The notes under the pieces are model-generated. The model was not told the DNA's origin. It made no database searches and saw only the letters and a list, made by a program, of their open reading frames with translations. Below are positions 7,636 through 14,398 of a stretch of 64,000 bases of DNA, one piece after another; position 1 is the stretch's first letter, and each line of letters starts with the position of its first letter. Source of the stretch: Mycolicibacterium sp. P1-18 (GTDB lineage: Bacteria > Actinomycetota > Actinomycetes > Mycobacteriales > Mycobacteriaceae); the NCBI RefSeq assembly GCF_008329535.1, contig NZ_NPKR01000003.1, positions 434,001 to 498,000 on the forward strand. Reading direction: 5' to 3'. The translations under genes were made by a program, and so were the position numbers.

Positions 7636-8883
7636 GTGACACCCCCAAGCCGACGCCGCGCCGCGTTGCTCACCCTGATGACCGTCGTGGCAGCCCTCGT
7701 CTCGACGACGGGCGACGTCCGTCGCGTCGATCCAGCCGACCGCACCGCCGCGCCGGCGGAACCGGCGATCGCGGCGGAGCCACCCCGCCTCGCGGTGTTT
7801 CCGCCGACGGGTGCGCGTGACGTGCTCCCCACCGACGCGGCGTGGGTGGCGGCGCACTCCGGCACCCTGACCGACGTCCGCCTGGTCAACGAGGAGGGCA
7901 GGACGATCGCGGGGGCGATGACTCCCGACGCCACCGCCTGGCGGCCCGCCGTGCCCCTCGGGTACGGACGTACCTACACGCTGACGGCGACCGGTCGCGG
8001 TACCGACGCGACCGTCACGACGCAGACGACGCGGTTCTCGACGGTGGTGCCGCAGAAACAGGCCGCCGTCACGCTGACCACGACCTCGGGCGCCGAATTA
8101 CGCGACGGTTCAACCCATGGCGTCGGAACGGTGATCGTGGCACGGTTCGACGCCCCCATCGTCGACCGGGCCGCCGCCGAGCGTCGAATGCAGGTCACCA
8201 CCACACCGCCCGTCGTCGGCGCGTGGTCGTGGATCGACGACCGCAAGGCACATTGGCGACCGCGGGAGTACTTTCCGCCCAACACCGCCGTCCGCGTGAC
8301 GGCGGGCATCTACGGAGCGCCCCTCGGCGACGGACTCTACGGCCAGGAGGACAGCAGCGTCGGCTTCACCATCGGGCCCTCCCACGTCACCATCGCCGAC
8401 GACCTCACCAAGCAGGTCAGCGTGTACGTCGACGGCAAGCTCGTCAGAACCATGCCGACGTCGATGGGCCGCGGCGGCACCGAAACGGTGGGCGGCAAGA
8501 CCATTCACTTCTGGACGCAACGAGGCGTCTACACCGTGATGGACAAGGCGAACCCCGTGATGATGGACTCGTCGACCTACGGGTTGCCGGTGAACTCCGC
8601 CTCGGGCTACCGGATCAGCGTGCCGTACGCGACACGGATCAGTCCCGACGGCATCTATCTCCACGAACGCGAGGCGACGGTGTGGGCCCAGGGCAACACC
8701 AACGTCTCGGCGGGCTGCCTGAACCTCAGCGCGGAGGACGCCCGCTGGTTCTACGAGTTCTCCCAACCGGGGGACGTCGTCGAAGTCCGCAACACCGGCG
8801 GGAAGCCACTGGAGCAGTGGCAGAACGGCGACTGGAGCGTGCCGTGGCGAGAGTGGCTGCAGGGCAGCACACTTCGCGAATAG
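7636..8883 (+). CDS. L,D-transpeptidase (YkuD domain) with Ig-like domains
   Basis: A 415-residue exported enzyme that makes 3-3 cross-links in peptidoglycan, the main cross-link type in mycobacteria. An N-terminal hydrophobic signal/anchor (about residues 8-25) is followed by two beta-rich Ig-like regions (~45-270), the second containing WSWIDDRKAHWRPREYFP. The YkuD domain occupies ~275-400 with His343 (IYLHERE) and catalytic Cys361 in VSAGCLNLS. The frame is open upstream to 7534, but GTG 7636 is preferred because GGAG precedes it and the signal peptide follows directly. Divergent from the metal exporter; a functional link is not evident. Confidence 0.9.
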   Translation: MTPPSRRRAALLTLMTVVAALVSTTGDVRRVDPADRTAAPAEPAIAAEPPRLAVFPPTGARDVLPTDAAWVAAHSGTLTDVRLVNEEGRTIAGAMTPDATAWRPAVPLGYGRTYTLTATGRGTDATVTTQTTRFSTVVPQKQAAVTLTTTSGAELRDGSTHGVGTVIVARFDAPIVDRAAAERRMQVTTTPPVVGAWSWIDDRKAHWRPREYFPPNTAVRVTAGIYGAPLGDGLYGQEDSSVGFTIGPSHVTIADDLTKQVSVYVDGKLVRTMPTSMGRGGTETVGGKTIHFWTQRGVYTVMDKANPVMMDSSTYGLPVNSASGYRISVPYATRISPDGIYLHEREATVWAQGNTNVSAGCLNLSAEDARWFYEFSQPGDVVEVRNTGGKPLEQWQNGDWSVPWREWLQGSTLRE

Positions 8884-8891
8884 CGGGACCC

Positions 8892-9227
8892 CTACTTGGC
8901 GTCGGCGGACCGCGACCGGTAGGCGTCGATGACCTCGGACTTCAGGCGGCCGCGGGGACCGACGTCTAACCCGTTGTCCATGGCCCACTTTCGCGCCTTG
9001 GTCGACTCGGACGAGTCGTTCTTGGGCTGTTGCGCGGCGCGCGCCCGGCGATTCGACGAACGCCTGCTGGCCTCGATCCAACCGCTCATGGCCTTGCGTA
9101 GCTTCGCGGCGTTCTTCTCGGACAGGTCGATCTCGTAGCGGGAACCGTCGATGGTGAACGTCACCGTCTCCGACGCAGCGGTCCCGTCGATGTCGTCGAC
9201 CCATTCGACGACGGTCTTCTTTGCCAC
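8892..9227 (-). CDS. Lsr2-family nucleoid-associated protein (paralog)
   Basis: A 111-residue protein, the usual Lsr2 length. The N-terminal dimerisation domain is recognisable (VDDIDG, TIDGSRYEIDLSEKNAAKLRKAM) and the C-terminal DNA-binding domain keeps the AT-hook-like PRGRLKSEVIDAYR. Lsr2 bridges AT-rich DNA and silences acquired genes. The linker lacks the Gly/Arg-rich run I recall in canonical Lsr2 and has a Ser/Asn-rich one instead. The lysS-clpC neighbourhood of the main lsr2 gene is absent, so this is probably a second copy. GTG 9227 is chosen because it gives VAKKTVVEW and is preceded by GAGGAGGG. It converges with the L,D-transpeptidase gene, 8 bases apart. Confidence 0.9.
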   Translation of the reverse strand: MAKKTVVEWVDDIDGTAASETVTFTIDGSRYEIDLSEKNAAKLRKAMSGWIEASRRSSNRRARAAQQPKNDSSESTKARKWAMDNGLDVGPRGRLKSEVIDAYRSRSADAK

Positions 9228-9324
9228 TGGCCGCCAACCCTCCTCGCACTCATTCGTGTTACCGGAAATGAAGATCATCTTAGCGACCGTGGCTGTGGCC
9301 CAACGTCACTACCTACCGGCTGAG

Positions 9325-10755
9325 TTACGCGAAGCGGTTGTAGCAAAGATCTGCGTCGCCACTCAAGCCCGACCGGAACGCCACGATTCGGGTGAACCCG
9401 GCAGGCACCGTCTCACCGTCGACGTTGCTCGCCACCATGCCGTTGGTCAGCAATCCCGCGACTGCCTCGTCGAGGTCTCCCGCGGTCAACGTCAACGCCA
9501 GGCCCTGATTCTCGGACATCTCGCGCTGTGCGACGCCCGTCAGGCACGCAGTGCGCAGCGCGGCCCCCGCGGTGTCGAGCGCCGCGTTGCGCTCGTGTTC
9601 GACCGCCAGCGCGTAGCGCGACGTCACGACCGACAGGGCAGTGTTGTCGCCCTGCAGCAAGGTGTAGTCCTCCCGGTCCGACGGCCTGCCCATCTGCGCC
9701 AGCGCCGCGACGTCGACGAAGATGGTGTTGCTCGCCGGGCAATACGACGCCACCGGGCCCGGCTTCGCGTCGGAGCACTCGGGCGCGCCGAACGACAGCG
9801 TGGGAGCGTTGGCGGGTTGGAAGACGGTGCCGAGCACGCCGACCAGCGAGGTGACGACGTCCTCGGTCACCTCGACGTCTCCGGAAGTTGGTTCGCTGCC
9901 GCCCTCCGCGGGAAGCGTCAACGGCAAATCGCCACGCCGCTCGGTGATCTCGGCCATGTCGATCTTGCCGCACTCCGCCGCCCCGGAGGTGAAGCCGATC
10001 TGGAAGGCACTGATGCGGTCGAGCGCCGTGCCGTGACCCTGCTCGAGATACGGCGCGTCGTCGGCGACGTAGGTCGGGTCGCGCAGCGTGAGCACGCCCG
10101 CCAGAACGTGATTGAGGCCGTCGCCGGTACTGAGCCGGAAGCGAGGCGACTTTCCCTCGGCCACCCAGCGGATGTAGGTGCCCGCCAGGCAATCCGCCTG
10201 CTGTTCGCTGACCAGCGTGCTGGTGTCGTCGTCGGCGAGCCGAGCCATGTCCTGGATCGCGTGCCCGTACTCGTGCGCGAGCAGGGCGGCGATCGACGTG
10301 TCGCCGAAGAACTGTTGCCCGAGTGGCACCAGAACGCCGCGGTCCCAGGCGATCAGATCGTCGCTCGGACAGAACAACGCGTTCGGGTTGTCGTAGGTCT
10401 CCCCGCCGCAGATCTCCGGGCTCGACGGACTCTCCGAGTTATAGGACTCCAAATCCCTGATGGGAGTGAAGGATCCGTCGAACGAATCGGCGTAGTTCTT
10501 CTCCCAGAACTCCGCGACGTCGTTGACGCCCAGGGTTGCGAGCTTGTCGGCGTCACCGCCGTCGGTGCCCCGAACGTCACCCTGGGGTGCGGGAGAGTCC
10601 TCCCGGATGCCGCTGGGCCCGTCCTCTGCGGGCAGGCCGCCGGCGCGGAAGGGGTCGTAGAGCGGCGAGACGGCGACGCCCGGGGTGGTCGTCCCGCAAC
10701 CCGCGATCAGCAGCGCCACGATCACGGCGATCAGCGCCGCCCTCACTCCGCCCAT
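9325..10755 (-). CDS. neutral zinc metallopeptidase lipoprotein
   Basis: A 476-residue predicted lipoprotein: hydrophobic signal and lipobox LIAGC with Cys20. The catalytic zinc motif HEYGH (His161, Glu162, His165) sits in LLAHEYGHAIQDM, and a downstream helix SEQQADCLAGTYIRW supplies the likely third ligand (Glu), as in the putative neutral zinc metallopeptidase family. It should act on the outer face of the membrane; the substrate is unknown. Length and architecture recall mycobacterial LpqM, but I cannot confirm orthology. Many Cys residues in the mature part suggest disulfides. Confidence 0.8.
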   Translation of the reverse strand: MGGVRAALIAVIVALLIAGCGTTTPGVAVSPLYDPFRAGGLPAEDGPSGIREDSPAPQGDVRGTDGGDADKLATLGVNDVAEFWEKNYADSFDGSFTPIRDLESYNSESPSSPEICGGETYDNPNALFCPSDDLIAWDRGVLVPLGQQFFGDTSIAALLAHEYGHAIQDMARLADDDTSTLVSEQQADCLAGTYIRWVAEGKSPRFRLSTGDGLNHVLAGVLTLRDPTYVADDAPYLEQGHGTALDRISAFQIGFTSGAAECGKIDMAEITERRGDLPLTLPAEGGSEPTSGDVEVTEDVVTSLVGVLGTVFQPANAPTLSFGAPECSDAKPGPVASYCPASNTIFVDVAALAQMGRPSDREDYTLLQGDNTALSVVTSRYALAVEHERNAALDTAGAALRTACLTGVAQREMSENQGLALTLTAGDLDEAVAGLLTNGMVASNVDGETVPAGFTRIVAFRSGLSGDADLCYNRFA

Positions 10756-10861
10756 GGGGACACATCCTGCTTCGTCGAGTTAGCGAAATGCGAGGGTATA
10801 CCGGCGAGCTCAACCGCAGCCCGGTGACGACGCACGTCGAGGACCCTGATAGGGATACGAG

Positions 10862-11365
10862 ATGGGCAAGAACGAACGGTCGAAGATCGTGATGAGCGAC
10901 GACGAAATCGTCGAGTTCGTCGAGCGCAGCCGCACCGCGACCATGGCGACTCTGTCGGCCGACGGCAGACCACATCTGGTCGCCATGTGGTACGCGGTGG
11001 TCGACGGTGACATCTGGTTCGAGACCAAGGCCAAGTCGCAAAAGGCGGTGAACCTTCGCCGCGACCCCCGTCTGACCGTGATGATCGAGGACGGCCACAC
11101 CTACGACACCCTGCGCGGTGTGTCCTTCGACGGCGCGGCTCACATCGTCGACGACGACCCGGATCTGCTTCTGCGCGTGGGGATCAGCGTCTGGGAGCGC
11201 TACACCGGCCCGTACACCGAGGACATGAGGCCGTTCGTCGACCAGATGATGAACAACCGGATCGCCGTGCGGTTGGTGCCCACCAGGACGCGCAGTTGGG
11301 ACCACCGCAAGCTGGGCATGGGCGAGATGCCCGTGTCCGGTTCGACCGCTCAGTACCTGAGCTGA
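10862..11365 (+). CDS. PPOX-class (pyridoxamine 5'-phosphate oxidase-like) flavin/F420-dependent protein
   Basis: A 167-residue split-barrel protein. The N-terminal strand motif ATMATLSADGRPHLVAMWY and KAVNLRRDPRLTVMIE are typical of the actinobacterial PPOX/F420-binding families. These enzymes are small cytoplasmic dimers that bind flavin or F420 and reduce quinones, biliverdin or fatty acids; substrate cannot be told from sequence. ATG 10862 follows a GATAGGGATACGAG leader with a weak ribosome site. Divergent from the metallopeptidase, 106 bases apart. Confidence 0.8.
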   Translation: MGKNERSKIVMSDDEIVEFVERSRTATMATLSADGRPHLVAMWYAVVDGDIWFETKAKSQKAVNLRRDPRLTVMIEDGHTYDTLRGVSFDGAAHIVDDDPDLLLRVGISVWERYTGPYTEDMRPFVDQMMNNRIAVRLVPTRTRSWDHRKLGMGEMPVSGSTAQYLS

Positions 11366-11372
11366 CGCGCCG

Positions 11373-11684
11373 TCACACCCCGTCGGTGATGTCCGCGAAC
11401 TCGGGATGCTTGTCGATGTAGTCGGCGACCATCGAGCATGCCGGCACCACCCGGAGCCCGGCGTCCCGCGTCGCCTTCAACGCCTCGGCGACGAGGATGG
11501 TCGCCAGCCCGCGGCCCTGGAACTTCGGGTCCACCTCGGTGTGCGGAAAGGTGCGTCGTCCGTCGCTGTCGGAGAACTCGGCCAACCCGACGTTCTCACC
11601 CTCGACCGCGATCACGAAGCGGTCCGCTTCGCTGGTGACGGTGGTCTCCGCGCCGGTCTTGTCGGTGGTCTTCACGGTGCTCAT
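11373..11684 (-). CDS. GNAT-fold N-acetyltransferase (YjdJ/Gcn5-related type)
   Basis: A 103-residue minimal GNAT protein. VGLAEFSDSDGRRTFPHTEVDPKFQGRGLATILV contains the acetyl-CoA loop (QGRGLA), and the C-terminal segment GLRVVPACSMVADYIDKHPEF is characteristic of this short YjdJ-like subfamily. The acceptor substrate is unknown. The frame is open upstream, but ATG 11684 is the likely start because it has GAGGAG six bases before it. It lies 13 bases after the pirin gene on the same strand, so EVE-pirin-GNAT is probably one operon. Confidence 0.85.
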   Translation of the reverse strand: MSTVKTTDKTGAETTVTSEADRFVIAVEGENVGLAEFSDSDGRRTFPHTEVDPKFQGRGLATILVAEALKATRDAGLRVVPACSMVADYIDKHPEFADITDGV

Positions 11685-11697
11685 CGATCTCCTCGGG

Positions 11698-12651
11698 TTA
11701 GCGGTTGGGGCGGGGAAGCAGGGTGGAGGTGGGCAGGGGTGGGGCGGCCAATCGTCTACCCGGGTAGCTGTCGACCGAACCGAATCGCTCGGCGTGCTGC
11801 TCCCACTCGCGACGGTATCCGACGATCTCGTCGTGGCTGCGACCGACGAAGTTCCACCACATGACGAGTTCCTCGGGAAACGGCGGGCCGCCGAGCAGCA
11901 GCAGCCGCGCCGGACCGCCACCGCCGTTGGCGAGCCGGACGACGTCGTGGCCGGGGGACTGGTACCAGAGGTCGGCGACACCGAGCGCCGTGCCGCCGGC
12001 CTGCACCTCGCCGTGGTCCAGCAGGACGCCGTGCTCGAAGGACGGGTTGACGGCGAGTTCGACGACACCGCCGGGTGCGAGGTCGACCTGGGCACCCACC
12101 AGCGGGGTGAACGTGTGCACCGGGGACCGGACGCCGGCGAGCTCGCCGAGGAACACCCGGACGTCGGCGGCGCCCACGGTCTGCACGGTTGGCACGAAGT
12201 GGGCGAAGTCGCGGGTCGTGTTGCGGTCGGCGTCGGGCAGGGCGACCCACAGCTGCACGCCGTGCAGGATGCGGGCGGCGGGAACCGAGACTTCGGAGTG
12301 GCAGATGCCCGCCCCCGCGGTCATCAGGTTGAGCTCGCCGGGCCGCACCGTCGCATGCGTTCCCGCGCTGTCCCGGTGCTCGATCTCGCCACTGAACAGC
12401 CAGCTCACGGTCTGCAGCCCGGTGTGCGGATGCGGCGGCACGTCCATGCCGGGCCCCGCTCGGAGGTCGTGCGGGCCGTAGTGGTCGGCGAAGCACCACG
12501 CTCCGATGAGCGACCGTTGCCGCTGCGGCAGGGTGCGGCGGACCCGGATGGCTCGAGGTCCACCGAGCGGCACTTCGCGCGGATGCAGCACCCCGGTGAA
12601 TCGCGAAGCACTGCAGGCGACTTGGTCCGGCGCCGCCTCGGTGTTGCTCAC
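11698..12651 (-). CDS. pirin family protein (first of two)
   Basis: A 317-residue bicupin. The N-terminal cupin carries the metal-site pattern PPHPHTGLQTVSWLF with IEHRDS and CHSE downstream; the C-terminal pirin domain ends in LLLLGGPPFPEELVMWWNFVGRS. Pirins bind Fe or other metals; some are quercetin dioxygenases, others interact with transcription or metabolic proteins. Translation starts at GTG 12651, whose GTGA overlaps the stop of the EVE-domain gene by four bases, so the two are coupled. Confidence 0.9.
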   Translation of the reverse strand: MSNTEAAPDQVACSASRFTGVLHPREVPLGGPRAIRVRRTLPQRQRSLIGAWCFADHYGPHDLRAGPGMDVPPHPHTGLQTVSWLFSGEIEHRDSAGTHATVRPGELNLMTAGAGICHSEVSVPAARILHGVQLWVALPDADRNTTRDFAHFVPTVQTVGAADVRVFLGELAGVRSPVHTFTPLVGAQVDLAPGGVVELAVNPSFEHGVLLDHGEVQAGGTALGVADLWYQSPGHDVVRLANGGGGPARLLLLGGPPFPEELVMWWNFVGRSHDEIVGYRREWEQHAERFGSVDSYPGRRLAAPPLPTSTLLPRPNR

Positions 12652-13097
12652 CCCGTCAGAGTATCTCCGGGTGTCGCCGACGCCGCGGTCATCGCCGCAC
12701 GGATCAGCTCGAAGTCATGCTCTTCGATCTTGAACACCCCGGCCCGGAATCGGTACCCCCACTGCGCCTTCACCTCGATGAAGTCGAGCTTCTCGATGAG
12801 CGGGCGGATCGGCGTCTCGGTGCACGGCAAGAATTCGACCCGGCGACGCCACGGTTGGAACTGCGGGTCGAAGTCCTCCTGGTAGACCTCGTCGTCGGCC
12901 ACCCGGCCGATGGCGGTGAACGCCTGCAGCGGGTCACCGTCGGGGTAGTCGGTCTTCGGGGAGTAGAAGACGATCCAGTCGTCGCGGGCCATCCGTTTGA
13001 GCATGTGCGGCTTGCCGTGGTTGGCCTGGGTGAAGCCGCCGGCCACGCCCCGCGTGACGTGGCCCCGGCTGACGGTGTTGATCCAGTAGGTAGTCAT
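12648..13097 (-). CDS. EVE domain protein (UPF0310 type)
   Basis: A 149-residue single EVE domain, related to PUA and YTH folds that recognise modified nucleic-acid bases. The family start TTYWINTVSRGHVTRGVAGGF and WIVFYSPKTDYPDGDPLQAFTAIG are visible. Its cellular role is unknown; relatives occur both as housekeeping genes and fused to defence nucleases. ATG 13097 is chosen because the conserved EVE start follows immediately. Upstream are a perfect hairpin at 13186-13211 and a region without a recognisable gene. Confidence 0.85.
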   Translation of the reverse strand: MTTYWINTVSRGHVTRGVAGGFTQANHGKPHMLKRMARDDWIVFYSPKTDYPDGDPLQAFTAIGRVADDEVYQEDFDPQFQPWRRRVEFLPCTETPIRPLIEKLDFIEVKAQWGYRFRAGVFKIEEHDFELIRAAMTAASATPGDTLTG

Positions 13098-13185
13098 GCC
13101 GGTCAAGCTACGAGCGGCCGCCGACAGAACGCCGACGCACGGCAAGAGTTGTCCACAGGCGCGATTCGTCCCCAGAAAGCCCAAA

Positions 13186-13211
13186 GCCGCCGATGCGAGT
13201 GCATCGGCGGC
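13186..13211 (-). terminator. perfect 11-bp hairpin, likely terminator on the minus strand
   Basis: Stem GCCGCCGATGC / GCATCGGCGGC around a 4-base loop. On the minus strand it is followed by TTTGGGCTTTCTGG, a moderately T-rich tail, so it could terminate transcripts from the truncated mycosin gene before the EVE operon. It lies 89 bases upstream of the EVE start. Confidence 0.5.
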
Positions 13212-13385
13212 TCAGGCGACGGTACCGCCATGGCGCCTCACGGCAAGTGGTCGCTCTAGGCGACGAATTTAGTTGGTACCCGGGGCATGAGCGGCACCGT
13301 CACGGATAGTTTAACCGCTCACGCCCCGTTGGGTATTCCGAACCGGCGACCCCTCGACGCCGATTCGTCGTCACCCGGCCGTTGA
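13212..13385. other. short non-coding stretch with a long imperfect inverted repeat
   Basis: No convincing gene lies between the hairpin and the mycosin fragment. The stretch holds a 13-base inverted repeat with one mismatch, arms 13282-13294 (GGGGCATGAGCGG) and 13315-13327 (CCGCTCACGCCCC), around a 20-base AT-richer loop. It could be a terminator, an operator or the scar of a rearrangement. Confidence 0.4.
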
Positions 13386-13889
13386 TCAGGCAGATTCCAA
13401 GAACTGTTCGACGAAGATTCGCCGAGCGCGAACGGGATAGCCGTGGCGTTCGGCCAGTTCGCGTAATTGGCGCAGCGCGTGACCGCGACCGCGGCCGGCC
13501 TCCGGGACCACGATGCCCGCCCACTCGCAATCGTTCATGCCGTCGCCGGCCTTGTCCACGAAGTCGCCGCCGGGCAGGGCGGGGACGCGCGCCGAGCCGT
13601 TCACGCCGGTGTCGATGACGGCGACGGTGACGCCCGCGCCGGTGGCGAACTTCTGCGCGTCGGCGATGCGGAGATAGTCGTTGGGCCACGGCTTGTCCGC
13701 GAAGTTGGCCCCGGGGAAGACGGTCGGGCTCGAGCAGACGCGGCGTAGCTCGGTGGGGGTGTCGGGGCCCGTCTCGTCGGGCGGAAGGGCCGCCGGGTCG
13801 ATGGCGGGCGGCTCGATCGCGATGGCCGGGGGCGCGGTGAACACCGTCAGGAACAGCACGGCGAGGAGCATGACGATGCGACGCGTCAC
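13386..13889 (-). pseudogene. truncated mycosin (MycP-like subtilase) fused to an unrelated tail
   Basis: A 167-codon frame. Residues 1-~118 closely follow the N-terminus of type VII secretion mycosins: signal peptide, IEPPAIDPAALPPDETGPDTPTE in outline, KFATGAGVTVAVIDTGVN with the catalytic Asp, and PALPGGDFVDKAGDGMNDC. Intact mycosins continue with DAHGT, which carries the catalytic His; here the frame passes instead into EWAGIVVPEAGRGRGHALR and ends at FVEQFLESA, unlike any mycosin. The catalytic His and Ser and the C-terminal membrane anchor are missing, so it cannot be an active protease. No ESX genes are nearby. The tail is not recognised. Start GTG 13889 after GAAGGGG. Confidence 0.75.
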
Positions 13890-14057
13890 GAGTCACCCCT
13901 TCGTTCCCCGACCGGTCCCAGCTGCTGCCGAAACCCCCTTAGCAAAGCCCTCACCGCCCCGTGGACGGCGCATTCCCTCACGTCAAGCCCTACGAGCACT
14001 GGCACGTCGCAATCGTACGATGCGGTGAGAGCCCCCCGTGCACCATTATTGACGAGC
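13890..14057. other. intergenic stretch upstream of the mycosin fragment
   Basis: No gene is seen. It contains a 10-base palindrome ATCGTACGAT at 14012-14021 that could be an operator or promoter element for the minus-strand mycosin fragment. No clear promoter boxes were identified. Confidence 0.3.
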
Positions 14058-14088
14058 TCGGGGGAGGCGCTGGTGGCGCCTCCCCCGA
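14058..14088 (-). terminator. strong GC hairpin ending the fructose operon
   Basis: Perfect 13-bp stem TCGGGGGAGGCGC / GCGCCTCCCCCGA with a 5-base loop, 20 bases beyond the ptsH stop. There is no U-tract, as is common for mycobacterial terminators. Placed to end the fruR-fruK-fruA-ptsH transcript. Confidence 0.65.
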
Positions 14089-14107
14089 CTAGAACGTGTT
14101 GATCTGC

Positions 14108-14365
14108 CTAGGCGTCGAGGTCCTTCTGGATGAGCTCGGCGACCGTGCTCAGCGCCGCCGCGTCGTCGGAGGCGACGGTCACCTCGGCGCCGTTGCCGGC
14201 CCCCAGGGTCATGATCATCAGCGCCGAGCCGGCGTCGACCGGTTCACCACCGTCCAGCGACAGGGTGACGTCGGCGCCGGAGTTGACGACGGCTTCGGCG
14301 ATGATCGCCGCGGGGCGGGCGTGTAGGCCGATCGACGATCCGACGATTACGGTCTTGGCGGGCAT
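14108..14365 (-). CDS. ptsH: phosphocarrier protein HPr
   Basis: An 85-residue HPr. The phosphorylated histidine is His15 in IGLHARPAA. It accepts phosphate from enzyme I (ptsI, divergent in this locus) and passes it to the EIIA domain of FruA. The regulatory Ser46 region reads VDAGSALMIMTLGAGNG, with the Ser of SALMIM in the place used by HPr kinase in Firmicutes; no such kinase is known in mycobacteria. It is the last gene of the fructose operon, 33 bases after fruA, and is followed by a strong hairpin. Confidence 0.97.
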   Translation of the reverse strand: MPAKTVIVGSSIGLHARPAAIIAEAVVNSGADVTLSLDGGEPVDAGSALMIMTLGAGNGAEVTVASDDAAALSTVAELIQKDLDA

Positions 14366-14398
14366 GATGAATCTCCTTTTGCGGTGGGTTCGAGAATG

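Noticed and set aside
10785..10802. GGGTAT near 10794 as a SigF -10
   Set aside because: No GTTT at 15-17 bases upstream on the same strand; spacing to the nearest GTTA is wrong.
14012..14021. Palindrome ATCGTACGAT as an attachment site or operator
   Set aside because: Ten bases is too short to claim function and no regulator or integrase is nearby; noted only within the intergenic entry.
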